A DNA stretch of 27,599 nt from Rhodospirillaceae bacterium (GTDB lineage: Bacteria > Pseudomonadota > Alphaproteobacteria > Dongiales > Dongiaceae), in contig JAEUKU010000094.1 of the NCBI GenBank assembly GCA_016794075.1, forward strand, positions 1 to 27,599, in the 5' to 3' direction. The notes under the pieces were generated by a model. The model saw nothing but the letters and a program-made list of their open reading frames with translations, had not been told where the DNA came from and did no database searches. A program made the position numbers and the translations under genes. Within the stretch, counting starts at the first letter, position 1. The number at the start of each line of letters is the position of its first letter. Positions 7,423-15,411 of this stretch are shown here, one piece after another.

Positions 7423-8553
7423 CTAGGCGGCGATGGCTTCGTCCAGCATCGCCGCCACATCCGCCAGATCGGCATAGGCCGGCGTGAACGCCTGGCCGAT
7501 GCCACGCGCCAGCACGAAGCCGATGCGGCCGTCCTTCACCTTCTTGTCGCGCGTCATGTGCTCGACCAGGCGGGCGGAGGAGAAGCTGCGGCCGTCGATC
7601 CAGGCCGGCGAGGTCGGCAGGCCGAGGCTGGCCAGATGCCGCTGCACCCGTGCCGCGTCTTCGAGCGGGCACAGACCCAGCCGCGCCGACAGGTCGAAGG
7701 CCATGACCATGCCGATGGCGACCGCCTCGCCATGCAGCAGATCGTCGCCGTAGCCGCATTCGGCTTCCAGCGCATGGCCAAAGGTGTGGCCGAGATTGAG
7801 CAGCGCGCGGTCGGCGGATTCGCGCTCGTCGGCGCCGACGATGGCGGCCTTGGCGCGGCAGGAGGCGGCGATGGCGTGGCGCCGCGCGCTCGCCTCGCCG
7901 GAAATGATGCCGGCGCCGTGGCCTTCGCACCAGGCGAAGAAGGCGGGATCGTTGATCAGGCCGTATTTGACGATCTCGGCATAGCCGGCCAGCAATTCGC
8001 GGCGCGGCAGGGTGTCGAGCACCTCGATATCCGCCAAGACCAGGCGCGGCTGGTAGAAGCTGCCGATCAGGTTCTTGCCCTGCTGGGTGTTGATGCCGGT
8101 CTTGCCGCCGACGGAGGAATCGACCTGGGCCAGCAAGGTGGTCGGCACCTGGATGAAGTCGATCCCGCGCAGCAGGATCGCGGCGGCGAAGCCGGTGATG
8201 TCGCCGATCACCCCGCCGCCCAGCGCAATCAGCGTCGTGCCGCGCTCGGCCTTCAGCGCCAGCAGGCGGTCGCACAGCGATTCCAGCTCAGCGAAGCTCT
8301 TGGTCGCCTCGCCGGCGGGCAGCACGATGGCCTCCGCCGCGATCCCCGCCTCATGCAGCGATTCGAGCAGCGCCTCCAGATGCAGGCGCGCCACATGCGT
8401 GTCGGTGACGACGATGGCGCGCTTCTGGTGCAGGACTGGGGCGATCAACTCGCCGGCCCGGGTCACCAGCCCGCCGCCGATGTGGATGTCATAGCTGCGC
8501 GCGCCGAGATCGACGCGGACCACGTCGACCTGCGTCCTATCCACCAGGGTCAT
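7423..8553 (-). CDS. aroB: 3-dehydroquinate synthase
   Basis: AroB performs the second step of the shikimate pathway, converting DAHP to 3-dehydroquinate in the cytoplasm with NAD+ and a divalent metal. The 376-residue product has the family motifs: the NAD-binding GGGVIGD at 112-118, DSSVGGK at 145-151 with the substrate-contacting lysine, the metal ligand region YAEIVKYG with Glu193, LNLGHTFGH at 252-260 with His256, and LHGEAV with His274. All expected ligands are present. The ATG start overlaps the aroK stop by four bases (ATGA), so translation of the two is probably coupled. Confidence 0.97.
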   Translation of the reverse strand: MTLVDRTQVDVVRVDLGARSYDIHIGGGLVTRAGELIAPVLHQKRAIVVTDTHVARLHLEALLESLHEAGIAAEAIVLPAGEATKSFAELESLCDRLLALKAERGTTLIALGGGVIGDITGFAAAILLRGIDFIQVPTTLLAQVDSSVGGKTGINTQQGKNLIGSFYQPRLVLADIEVLDTLPRRELLAGYAEIVKYGLINDPAFFAWCEGHGAGIISGEASARRHAIAASCRAKAAIVGADERESADRALLNLGHTFGHALEAECGYGDDLLHGEAVAIGMVMAFDLSARLGLCPLEDAARVQRHLASLGLPTSPAWIDGRSFSSARLVEHMTRDKKVKDGRIGFVLARGIGQAFTPAYADLADVAAMLDEAIAA

Positions 8554-9227
8554 GGCTGGCCGGTTCCCGGTCGGGCAGCCTTCCCGCCGTTCTCCCGGTC
8601 GCGGCGATCCAGTTCCGCTTCGAGGGCGCGCAGCACGCGCTGCACGGTGATGTCGGGCGGGCCGTCGGCGCTTTCCACCGTCAGATCAGCCTCGGCATAG
8701 ACGGGATAGCGCGCTTCCATCAGCTCGGTCAGCTTCTGGCGCGGGTCGACGTCGCGCAAAAGCGGCCGGTCGTTGCGGCGGCCGACCCGCTTCAGCAATT
8801 GCTCGAGCTCGGCCTTGAGCCAGATCGACAGCCCCTTCTCCTGCACCAGCGCGCGGGTCGACGGATCCATGAAGGCGCCGCCGCCGGTCGCCAGCACATG
8901 CACCGGATTGCCGAGCAGGCGCTGGATCACCCGGCGCTCGCCGTCGCGGAACACCTTCTCGCCATGCAGCGCGAAGATGTCGGAGATGGAGCAGCCGCCG
9001 GCCGCCGCCTCGATCTCGCGGTCGGCATCGACGAAGGGCAGGCCCAGGCAGGCGGCCAGCCGCTTGCCGATGCAGCTCTTGCCGGCGCCCATCAGCCCGA
9101 CCAGCACGATGGTCTTGTCCAGGCGCCTGGCAAGGGCCCGTGCCGGGGCCTGCGCGCGTTCGCGCGAGGGCCGCGCCGACGCTGTGTCCTCGGTGTCGCT
9201 GGGGAGCGCGGAACTGCCGGAATTCAC
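8550..9227 (-). CDS. aroK: Shikimate kinase with N-terminal extension
   Basis: AroK phosphorylates shikimate with ATP in aromatic amino acid synthesis. Motifs seen are the P-loop GLMGAGKS, the shikimate-binding DADREIE, the GGGAF motif (ATGGGAFMD) and the lid RNDRPLL. I chose the GTG at 9227 (225 residues): a GAGG lies five bases upstream, whereas the ATG at 9278 (242 residues) has no ribosome site and the 17 codons between them use AT-rich codons unlike the gene. Even so, the P-loop sits about 40 residues in, behind an Arg/Ala/Ser-rich extension of no recognised function. Usual shikimate kinases are about 170-200 residues. It overlaps aroB by four bases and heads the minus-strand unit. Confidence 0.93.
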   Translation of the reverse strand: MNSGSSALPSDTEDTASARPSRERAQAPARALARRLDKTIVLVGLMGAGKSCIGKRLAACLGLPFVDADREIEAAAGGCSISDIFALHGEKVFRDGERRVIQRLLGNPVHVLATGGGAFMDPSTRALVQEKGLSIWLKAELEQLLKRVGRRNDRPLLRDVDPRQKLTELMEARYPVYAEADLTVESADGPPDITVQRVLRALEAELDRRDRENGGKAARPGTGQP

Positions 9228-9232
9228 CGCAG

Positions 9233-9236
9233 CCTC
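9233..9236 (-). promoter_or_regulatory. Ribosome binding site deciding the aroK start
   Basis: GAGG on the minus strand lies five bases upstream of the GTG at 9227-9225. The upstream ATG at 9278 lacks a comparable site, so this favours the shorter AroK. Confidence 0.45.
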
Positions 9237-9408
9237 GCAGGGATGTGACGTGTTTTCGCCATATTTGCACACTAGCATGAATCGAAACGCCTGTGGCAAG
9301 TTACCCACCTCCCGCCGGCGCGGCGGAACCCGGCTATATGGCTGGTTTGACGTGGGAATTTCGCCAGCCTGGTGAATCAGGCCCTGGCGATCAGGCGAAC
9401 AGGGCTGC

Positions 9409-9552
9409 ATGAACAAGCTGATCTTGGTACTTCTCGTGACACTGGTTGTCCTCGTCGGCGGCGGAACCGCGTTCCTGGCGTTCTGGGAACCGCCGATCCA
9501 GCCCGGCACCATGGAGATCCCGATCCCGAATGACCGCCTCACCCTGCAATAG
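9409..9552 (+). CDS. Small single-pass membrane protein (47 aa)
   Basis: The ATG at 9409 begins a 47-residue protein: MNKLILVLLVTLVVL followed by VGGGTAFLAFW (one membrane helix, about 3-26), then a short tail EPPIQPGTMEIPIPNDRLTLQ divided at residues 27-47. The tail pattern with PNDR is like small proteins I recall near aroK and xerD in other alphaproteobacteria (FWDIPAP...KVIPDDRFPR type), which supports it being real. Function is unknown. It overlaps the next gene by 23 bases in another frame, which suggests coupled translation and shared topology in the envelope. Confidence 0.75.
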   Translation: MNKLILVLLVTLVVLVGGGTAFLAFWEPPIQPGTMEIPIPNDRLTLQ

Positions 9553-11383
9553 GCGCGCGCGGTTCCTGAAGGCCGGCGCCGCGGCGCTGGCGCTGCTCGG
9601 CGCCGCCTTGGCGCCGGCGCAGGCCTTGTCGCCGGACGATCCCACGCCGATCGGCCTGCCGGAAGGGCAGACGCCGGAACAATCACCTGACCAGACGCCG
9701 CCTCCGCAACCCGGTGCGGCGGGAACGGGCGGCATCCAGAGCACTCCCCTGCCGCCGCTGCCGCAGCCGCAGCCGGGCGCGGCGCCCGAGCCGACCATCA
9801 CCCAGCCCGCGCCGCCGTCGCAGCCAGGGGTGATGCAGCCGCCGCCGCAACCGGCCGCCACGCCGACGGATGCTCCGGCAGTGAATTCCGGTGCGCCGGG
9901 CCTGCTCGATGATTCCAATGCCGGGCTCGGAGCCAATCTCTGGCAGGGCTCCAGCGCGGCCCAGCTCATCACCGCCATGCCGAAGCTGCCGGCGCCGCAG
10001 ACCCAGCCGGCCTTGCGCGACCTGCAACTGCGCCTGCTGCTGACCAAGGCGCCGGGGCCGAATGCCGCCGGCGGGATCGACACGCTGGTGCCGCTGCGCG
10101 CCGAGCGTCTGCACGCGATGGGCTTCTCGACCGAGGCCTTGATGCTCACCAAGGCCGCCGGCAGCGGCGCCCCGGCGGATGCGAAAGGCGCCTTCGAGAA
10201 GGCGCTGAACGACCAGGACATGACGGCTGCCTGTGCCAAGGCGGACGAGGCGATCGGCGCACAGCAAATCCTCGATCTCTATTGGCGCAAGGCCTTGCTG
10301 CTGTGCCAGATCGAGCGCGGGCAGGAGGATCCGGCGCGCATCGGCCTCGACCTGCTGCGCGAGCTGCCGGACAAGGACCAGGCGACCAAGGATTTCGTCG
10401 CCGTCGCGGCGGTGCTCCTGGGCGAAGGCAGCAAGAAGAAGCTGAAGCTCAAATCGGAGCCCGACGCCGTGCAGGCGGCGCTGATGCGCAAGGCCGGCCT
10501 GGAGCCGAAGAGCGCGCAGCCGGCCGCGGCGCCGAAGATCTCAGGGCCCGCCGCGGCGGCCGCCATCGCACGCGACGCCACGCAGCCGCTCGATACCCGC
10601 ATCGAGCGCGGCGAATTCGCCTTCGCCGCCGGCCTGCTCACCGCCGACGAATTGATCGGCCTCTATCGCCAGGCGAAGTTCGCCGGCGACCCGCTGACCC
10701 TGCCCGACACGCCGACCAATCGCGGCCAGCTGTACCAGGCCGCCGACCAGGCCTTCGACCCGGTGCGCCGCGCGCAATTCCTCCAGCGCGCGCTGCTGAC
10801 CGCGCAAGCGCGCGGCGCCTATTTTGCCACTGCCGCGCTGTACCGGCCGATCGCCGACAAGGTGACGCCGGCGCCGAATCTCTCCTGGTTCGCGCCCGAG
10901 GCCGCGCGCCTCATGTTCGCCACCGGCAACCTCGACAGGGGCGGCTTCTGGCTCAACCAGGCGCAAGGCGCGCAGATGGCCAATCCGACCATCGCGCGCA
11001 GCGTGCCGGGGCTGCAGGTCCTGGCGCAGATCGCCGGGCTGACCGGCGTCTACGATGCCGACCCCATTGCCGCCTGGCAGCAGGCGACGGCGGCGTCCCC
11101 CGCTGCCGTCGACAAGCTGCGCGGCATCCAGGGCGGCCTCGGCCTGCCCGGCGGCGCGACGCTGGCGACACCGGCTGGCGACGCCGCGGCGATCGGCGCC
11201 GCCGCGCAGGCGGGCCGTCGCGGCGAGACCGCGCTGCTGGCGCTCGTCGCGCTGGGTGGCAAGGGCCTCGCCAATGCCGACGGTCCCACCCTGGCGCAGG
11301 CTTTGGGCGGCCTGGGCGCGGTCGGGCTCGGCCCGGAAGCGCGGCGCATCGCGATCGAGGCGGCGATCCTCGCCGGATTGTAG
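9530..11383 (+). CDS. Exported proline-rich, alanine-rich hypothetical protein
   Basis: This 617-residue protein of unknown function has an N-terminal signal peptide (MTASPCNRRARFLKAGAAAL, then ALLGAALAPAQA; likely cleavage near residue 32). A proline/glutamine-rich low-complexity segment follows at about 36-125, with repeats of PQP and PPP. The rest is a long alanine-rich helical region without a motif I recognise, perhaps TPR-like solenoid helices. Similar genes next to xerD in related bacteria are sometimes labelled antifreeze-like only because of composition, and that label should not be trusted. The ATG at 9530 was chosen because it creates the signal peptide. An upstream in-frame start would bury it. 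The stop is three bases before the xerD start, so the two form one operon with the small membrane protein. Confidence 0.85.
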   Translation: MTASPCNRRARFLKAGAAALALLGAALAPAQALSPDDPTPIGLPEGQTPEQSPDQTPPPQPGAAGTGGIQSTPLPPLPQPQPGAAPEPTITQPAPPSQPGVMQPPPQPAATPTDAPAVNSGAPGLLDDSNAGLGANLWQGSSAAQLITAMPKLPAPQTQPALRDLQLRLLLTKAPGPNAAGGIDTLVPLRAERLHAMGFSTEALMLTKAAGSGAPADAKGAFEKALNDQDMTAACAKADEAIGAQQILDLYWRKALLLCQIERGQEDPARIGLDLLRELPDKDQATKDFVAVAAVLLGEGSKKKLKLKSEPDAVQAALMRKAGLEPKSAQPAAAPKISGPAAAAAIARDATQPLDTRIERGEFAFAAGLLTADELIGLYRQAKFAGDPLTLPDTPTNRGQLYQAADQAFDPVRRAQFLQRALLTAQARGAYFATAALYRPIADKVTPAPNLSWFAPEAARLMFATGNLDRGGFWLNQAQGAQMANPTIARSVPGLQVLAQIAGLTGVYDADPIAAWQQATAASPAAVDKLRGIQGGLGLPGGATLATPAGDAAAIGAAAQAGRRGETALLALVALGGKGLANADGPTLAQALGGLGAVGLGPEARRIAIEAAILAGL

Positions 11384-11386
11384 GCC

Positions 11387-12364
11387 TTGGGCCGGCAGCG
11401 CGCCCTGGCGCTCGACGAGACGCAGCCGGCGACGCGTCACTGGGACGTTTTCAAGGAAATGCTGACCGCCGAGCGCAACGCCGCGGCCAACACCGTCGAC
11501 GCCTATCGCCGCGACCTGATGGCCATCGAGGCGGCGCTCGCCGGAAGCTGCGACCTAGCCGATGCGACGAGCGAGCAGCTGCGCGCCTGTTTCGCCGCCG
11601 CCGCGCGACAGGTGCTGAAGCCCGCGACCGCCGCGCGGCGCCTGAGCGCGCTGCGCCAGTTCTTCCGCTTCCTGGTGGCGGAAGGCAGGCGCGCCGACGA
11701 TCCGAGCGCGGCGCTCGATGCGCCCAAACGCGGCCGGCCCTTGCCCAAGGTGCTGAGCGAAGCCGAAGTGGCGGCGATGATCGATTGCGTCGCGCGACAG
11801 GACAAGGCCGCCGCCTTGCGCCTGCATGCGCTGCTGGAATTGCTCTATGCCACCGGCCTGCGCGTCTCCGAGCTGGTCGGCCTGCCGCTGGCGGCGGCGC
11901 TGCGCGACCAGCCCTATCTGGTGGTGCGCGGCAAGGGCGCGAAGGAGCGACTGGTGCCGCTCAATCCGGCGGCCAAGGCGGCGGTCGCCGCCTATCTCGC
12001 CGTGCGGGCGAAGTTCCTGCCGCGTTCGCTGAAGGCGTCGCCTTGGCTGTTCCCCTCATCGGGTGCCAGCGGCCACCTGACGCGGCAGCGCTTCGGCCAG
12101 TTGCTGAAGGATGCGGCCATCGCCGCCGGCATCGCGCCGGAGCGCGTGTCGCCGCATGTGCTGCGCCATGCTTTCGCCACGCATCTGCTCGATCACGGCG
12201 CCGATCTCCGCGCGCTGCAGAAGATGCTGGGCCATGCCGATATCGCGACGACCCAGATTTATACGCATGTGGCAACCGGCCGGCTGGCGGAACTGGTCGG
12301 CCGGGCGCATCCTTTGTCTCAGCAGGCGGGCCGGCCTCGGCCGGCGCGGCCACGCAAAGATTGA
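11387..12364 (+). CDS. xerD: Tyrosine recombinase XerD
   Basis: XerD acts with XerC at dif to resolve chromosome dimers, under FtsK control. The 325-residue product (TTG start) has an N-terminal SAM-like core-binding domain (about 15-105, with NAAANTVDAYRRDL) and a C-terminal catalytic domain. All six catalytic positions are present with the spacing of E. coli XerD: Arg159, Lys183, His257, Arg260, His283 and the nucleophile Tyr292 (QIYTHV). The TTG follows the previous stop by three bases. The next in-frame ATG, at 11460, would cut into the core-binding helices, so TTG is preferred. XerD is favoured over XerC from overall similarity and context, but the distinction is not absolute. The C-terminal 15 residues are a basic, proline-rich tail. 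Confidence 0.93.
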   Translation: MGRQRALALDETQPATRHWDVFKEMLTAERNAAANTVDAYRRDLMAIEAALAGSCDLADATSEQLRACFAAAARQVLKPATAARRLSALRQFFRFLVAEGRRADDPSAALDAPKRGRPLPKVLSEAEVAAMIDCVARQDKAAALRLHALLELLYATGLRVSELVGLPLAAALRDQPYLVVRGKGAKERLVPLNPAAKAAVAAYLAVRAKFLPRSLKASPWLFPSSGASGHLTRQRFGQLLKDAAIAAGIAPERVSPHVLRHAFATHLLDHGADLRALQKMLGHADIATTQIYTHVATGRLAELVGRAHPLSQQAGRPRPARPRKD

Positions 12365-12390
12365 CAGTTTTGGCCCTTACGGCCATTAAA

Positions 12391-12419
12391 CGGGCGGAAT
12401 TTCGTTAATACGCCGCCCG
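12391..12419 (+). other. Inverted repeat between xerD and the malyl-CoA lyase gene
   Basis: CGGGCGG (12391-12397) pairs with CCGCCCG (12413-12419) around an AT-rich 15-base loop that contains GTTAATA. The surrounding 78-base gap has three TTAA sites. It could be a weak terminator for xerD, or an operator or promoter for the lyase gene. There is no T-tract. A TTGACA at 12361-12366 lacks a good -10 box at the right spacing. Confidence 0.3.
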
Positions 12420-12442
12420 CGTTAACTAATTCGGGGACTCCC

Positions 12443-13423
12443 ATGAGCTTCAAGATCGTCGAACAGGCGCCGGCCCGGTTGAACCGCAGCGAATTGGCGG
12501 TTCCCGGCTCGCAGCCGAACCTGTTCGAGAAGGCGGCGAAGTCGGCCGCCGACGTGATCTTCCTGGATCTCGAGGACGCCGTTGCCCCCGACGACAAGCC
12601 GCAGGCGCGCAAGAACGTCATCCAGGCCTTGCGCGACATCGACTGGGGCCACAAGACCATGTCGGTGCGCATCAACGGCCTCGACACCCACTACATGTAC
12701 CGCGACGTGATCGACGTGATGGAACAGGGCGGCGAGCGCCTCGACCTCATCATGATCCCGAAGGTCGGCACCGCGTCGGACGTCTATGCCGTCGACATGC
12801 TGGTGACCCAGTGCGAGGCGGCGATGGGCCGCGAGAAGCGCATCGGCTTCGAGATGATCATCGAGACCGCGCTCGGCATGCAGAACGTGCACGAGATCGC
12901 CGCCGCCTCGAAGCGCAACGAGAGCCTGCATTTCGGCGTCGCCGATTACGCCGCCTCGACCAAGGCGCGGACCACGAATATCGGCGGCGCCAATCCGAGC
13001 TATGCGATCCTCACCGACAAGGACGAGACCGGCAATCGCGACATCCATTGGGGCGACATGTGGCACTACGCCATCGCCCGCATGGTGGTGGCGGCGCGCG
13101 CCAACGGCCTCCGACCCGTCGACGGTCCGTTCGGCGACTTCTCCGATGCCGAGGGTTATCGCGCCGCGGGCCATCGCGGCGGCGTGCTCGGCTGCGAAGG
13201 CAAATGGGCGATCCACCCGAGCCAGGTGGCGCTCGCCAACGAGATCTTCAGTCCCAGCGACGCGGAAGTGACCAAGGCCCGGCGCATCCTGGAGGCGATG
13301 GCCCAGGCGCAGAAGGAAGGCCGCGGCGCCGTGGCGCTCGACGGCCGGCTGATCGACCTCGCCTCGATCCGCCAGGCCGAGGTGCTGGTGGCCAAGGCCC
13401 AGCAGATCTCCGGCGCGCATTGA
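12443..13423 (+). CDS. L-malyl-CoA/beta-methylmalyl-CoA lyase (CitE-like)
   Basis: This enzyme reversibly cleaves (3S)-malyl-CoA to glyoxylate and acetyl-CoA and beta-methylmalyl-CoA to glyoxylate and propionyl-CoA, as in the ethylmalonyl-CoA pathway or related glyoxylate metabolism. The 326-residue protein matches the Rhodobacter Mcl1 pattern throughout: MSFK start, FEKAAKSAADVIFLDLEDAV (split at 28-47), the active-site arginine Arg76 in SVRINGLDT, Glu141 in MIIETA, Asp168 in GVADYAAS, RPVDGPFGDFSD, and GKWAIHPSQVALANEIF. These are the substrate and Mg2+ positions of the CitE superfamily. It precedes accA by 23 bases on the same strand. The gene symbol mcl1 is likely but is left open because of close paralogues. 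Confidence 0.9.
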   Translation: MSFKIVEQAPARLNRSELAVPGSQPNLFEKAAKSAADVIFLDLEDAVAPDDKPQARKNVIQALRDIDWGHKTMSVRINGLDTHYMYRDVIDVMEQGGERLDLIMIPKVGTASDVYAVDMLVTQCEAAMGREKRIGFEMIIETALGMQNVHEIAAASKRNESLHFGVADYAASTKARTTNIGGANPSYAILTDKDETGNRDIHWGDMWHYAIARMVVAARANGLRPVDGPFGDFSDAEGYRAAGHRGGVLGCEGKWAIHPSQVALANEIFSPSDAEVTKARRILEAMAQAQKEGRGAVALDGRLIDLASIRQAEVLVAKAQQISGAH

Positions 13424-13446
13424 TTTCCGGGCACCAGGCCTAACCC

Positions 13447-14406
13447 ATGCCCAGCTTCCTCGATTTCGAGAAACCCATCGCCGAACTGGAAGGCAAGATC
13501 GCCGAGTTGCGCCATCTGGCCAATGCCGGCGACATGAACATCGCGGAGGAGATCGCGCGCCTGCAGGCCAAGGCCGAGAAGCTGCTGCGCCAGACCTATG
13601 GCAAGCTCTCGGCGTGGCAGAAGACCCAGGTGGCCCGGCACCAGGAACGCCCGCATTTCTTCGACTATGTCGGGCAGCTGATCGACGATTACGTGCCGCT
13701 GGCCGGCGACCGTTCCTTCGCCGACGACAAGGCGATCCAGGGCGGGCTCGGCCGGCTGCGCGGCATTCCCGTGCTGATCCTGGGCCATGAGAAGGGCTCC
13801 GACACCGCGACCCGGGTGCGGCACAATTTCGGCATGGCCAAGCCCGAAGGCTATCGCAAGGCGGTGCGCCTGCTGGAGCTCGCCGACCGCTTCAAGCTGC
13901 CGGTGGTGACGCTGGTCGATACGCCGGGCGCCTATCCCGGCGTCGAAGCCGAGGCGCGCGGCCAGGCCGAGGCCATCGCGCGCTCGATCGAGGCCTGCCT
14001 CAAGGTGAAGTCGCCGGTCGTCTCCGCCATCATCGGCGAGGGCGGCAGCGGCGGCGCCATCGCGCTCGCTGCCGCCAACCACATCATCATGCTGGAGCAT
14101 TCGGTCTATTCGGTGATTTCGCCGGAGGGCTGCGCCTCGATCCTGTGGCGCAGCGCCGAGAACGCGCAGGACGCGGCGGAGGCCTTGAAGCTGACCGCCG
14201 GCGATCTGAAGTCGCTTGGCGTGATCGACGAGATCGTCAGCGAGCCGCTGGGCGGCGCCCATCGCGGCAAGGAGCAGACCATCGCGGCGCTCGGTGATGC
14301 GATCGAGCGGGCGCTGCAATCGATGCAGGCCCAGGACGGCACGGTGCTGCGCGAGCAGCGCCGCGACAAGTTCCTGGAGATGGGCCGCCGCGGCTTGGCG
14401 GCATAG
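13447..14406 (+). CDS. accA: Acetyl-CoA carboxylase carboxyltransferase subunit alpha
   Basis: AccA is the alpha subunit of the carboxyltransferase that, with AccD, moves the carboxyl group from biotin on AccB to acetyl-CoA to form malonyl-CoA. The 319-residue product has the family length. Motifs include the N-terminal FEKPIAELEGKIAEL helix, GHEKGSDTATRVRHNFGMAK split over 114-133, the LVDTPGAYPG motif, the oxyanion-hole GEGGSGGAIA and the SVISPEGCASILWR region. The start ATG lies 23 bases after the malyl-CoA lyase gene, so both may be expressed together. Nothing is truncated or odd. Confidence 0.97.
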   Translation: MPSFLDFEKPIAELEGKIAELRHLANAGDMNIAEEIARLQAKAEKLLRQTYGKLSAWQKTQVARHQERPHFFDYVGQLIDDYVPLAGDRSFADDKAIQGGLGRLRGIPVLILGHEKGSDTATRVRHNFGMAKPEGYRKAVRLLELADRFKLPVVTLVDTPGAYPGVEAEARGQAEAIARSIEACLKVKSPVVSAIIGEGGSGGAIALAAANHIIMLEHSVYSVISPEGCASILWRSAENAQDAAEALKLTAGDLKSLGVIDEIVSEPLGGAHRGKEQTIAALGDAIERALQSMQAQDGTVLREQRRDKFLEMGRRGLAA

Positions 14407-14440
14407 CGGTTTGTCGGATCGGCAGCAGGTCGGGGGTGCG

Positions 14441-14797
14441 ATGAGACAGCGATCGAGAACGCGACGGACCGGTGCCCGCGCAACGGCGCTCGTTCTGGCT
14501 TTGCTGGCGGCCTGCGCGGCGCCGGCGGCTGCACAATCCACCGGCATGGGCATGCTGGATTTCGAATCGGCCCGCGACAGCTTCTTCAGCTCGGCCGATC
14601 GCGACGGCGATTTCGCCCTGTCCGGTGGCGAATTGATGAACGCGCTGGGGTCGGCCGATACCCAGATGTTCGAGTGCGAGGACGGCGACGGCGACGGCCT
14701 GTGCGGCTATTCCGAATACCTCGATTTCGGCCAGCAGCTGTTCCAGCAGCTCGACGCCGACGGTGATGGCTGGTTGTCGCCGAGAGAATTGCAGTAG
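14441..14797 (+). CDS. Exported EF-hand protein with three calcium loops
   Basis: This 118-residue protein has an N-terminal signal (about 1-31). The stretch LAAC at 22-25 is a possible lipobox, so it may be a lipoprotein anchored through Cys25. Alternatively it is cleaved after AAA at 29-31. Three EF-hand type loops are visible: 53-64 (D-R-D-G-D...E), 81-92 (D-G-D-G-D...E) and 105-116 (D-A-D-G-D...E), each with Asp at 1, 3, 5 and Glu at 12. The second loop has Cys88 inside and Cys79 just before it, which could form a disulphide and resembles the extracellular Excalibur calcium motif. The ATG at 14441 is preceded by a GGGGGTG stretch and gives the signal. It is the first gene of the EF-hand/ECF block. 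Confidence 0.85.
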   Translation: MRQRSRTRRTGARATALVLALLAACAAPAAAQSTGMGMLDFESARDSFFSSADRDGDFALSGGELMNALGSADTQMFECEDGDGDGLCGYSEYLDFGQQLFQQLDADGDGWLSPRELQ

Positions 14798-14892
14798 TTT
14801 CAATCCCTTGGTTGTTCCGCGGGGCGGGTCCGCAGGGTTTTGCGGCGGGTCCCGTTAGAAAGGTATCGGGCCGCGAGAGCTGGCCCCCAACC

Positions 14893-14898
14893 GAAGGA
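14893..14898 (+). promoter_or_regulatory. Ribosome binding site for the second EF-hand gene
   Basis: GAAGGA lies six bases upstream of the ATG at 14905. This start places a clean signal peptide at the N-terminus and so supports it over the longer open frame starting upstream. Confidence 0.6.
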
Positions 14899-14904
14899 AT
14901 TGCC

Positions 14905-15384
14905 ATGCGTAAGACCACGCTTCTGCTGCTTTCCGGCGTCTTCGCCGTTTCCGCGTTCGGCGGCGCTGTCCAGGCCGATCAGGGCGCCGACAAGGGTCCG
15001 GGCCTGTTCCAGCGCGCCGACAAGGATGGCGACGGCTTCGTCACCAAGCTCGAATTCGCCGACAGCCGCGCCGGCATGTTCAAGAAGATCGACGCCAACG
15101 GCGATGCCGTGCTCGACCAGGACGAACTGACCAAGGCGCGCGAGGCCTTCCATCAGAAGATGGGCAAGCCAATGCCGCAGGGCGACGCGCCGGAAGGCAA
15201 GAAGCGGCACAGCTTCATGCAGCGCGCCGACGCCAACGAGGACGGCAAGATCTCGAGCGAGGAATTCACCGCCGCGGGCGAGAAGATGTTCGCGCGGCTG
15301 GATGACAACGGCGACGGCAAGCTGGCCAAGGACGAGATGCCGAAGCGCCGCAAGCACCAGCAGGACCAGCCGCCGGCGCAATAG
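14905..15384 (+). CDS. Exported EF-hand protein with four calcium loops
   Basis: This 159-residue periplasmic or secreted protein has a signal peptide (MRKTTLLLLSGVFAVSAFGG, cleavage near AVQA-D at 24). It carries four EF-hand loops in two pairs: 39-50, 63-74, 109-120 and 133-144. All carry Asp at position 1, Asp or Asn at 3, Asp at 5 and Glu at 12, so all four should bind calcium. A linker of about 35 residues separates the pairs. The C-terminus is a basic, proline/glutamine tail. The ECF sigma gene follows after 27 bases. Such proteins are generally calcium buffers or signal binders. Its role here is probably linked to the sigma system (inference from adjacency). Confidence 0.9.
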   Translation: MRKTTLLLLSGVFAVSAFGGAVQADQGADKGPGLFQRADKDGDGFVTKLEFADSRAGMFKKIDANGDAVLDQDELTKAREAFHQKMGKPMPQGDAPEGKKRHSFMQRADANEDGKISSEEFTAAGEKMFARLDDNGDGKLAKDEMPKRRKHQQDQPPAQ

Positions 15385-15411
15385 GCCGACCGGACCGGTG
15401 GGGGTGCGATC

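Noticed and set aside
6077..8275. 732-codon minus frame running from inside aroB into the CorC/HlyC-type gene
   Set aside because: The first 300 codons are an off-frame reading of aroB. The genuine gene starts at 7375.
12361..12390. Sigma-70 promoter from TTGACA at 12361
   Set aside because: The -35 match is good, but at 16-18 base spacing no convincing -10 is found (CATTAA at best), and the box overlaps the xerD stop.
10282..12408. 708-codon plus frame across the exported protein and xerD
   Set aside because: It is an out-of-frame reading of both genes, Arg/Ala/Gly rich, without family motifs.
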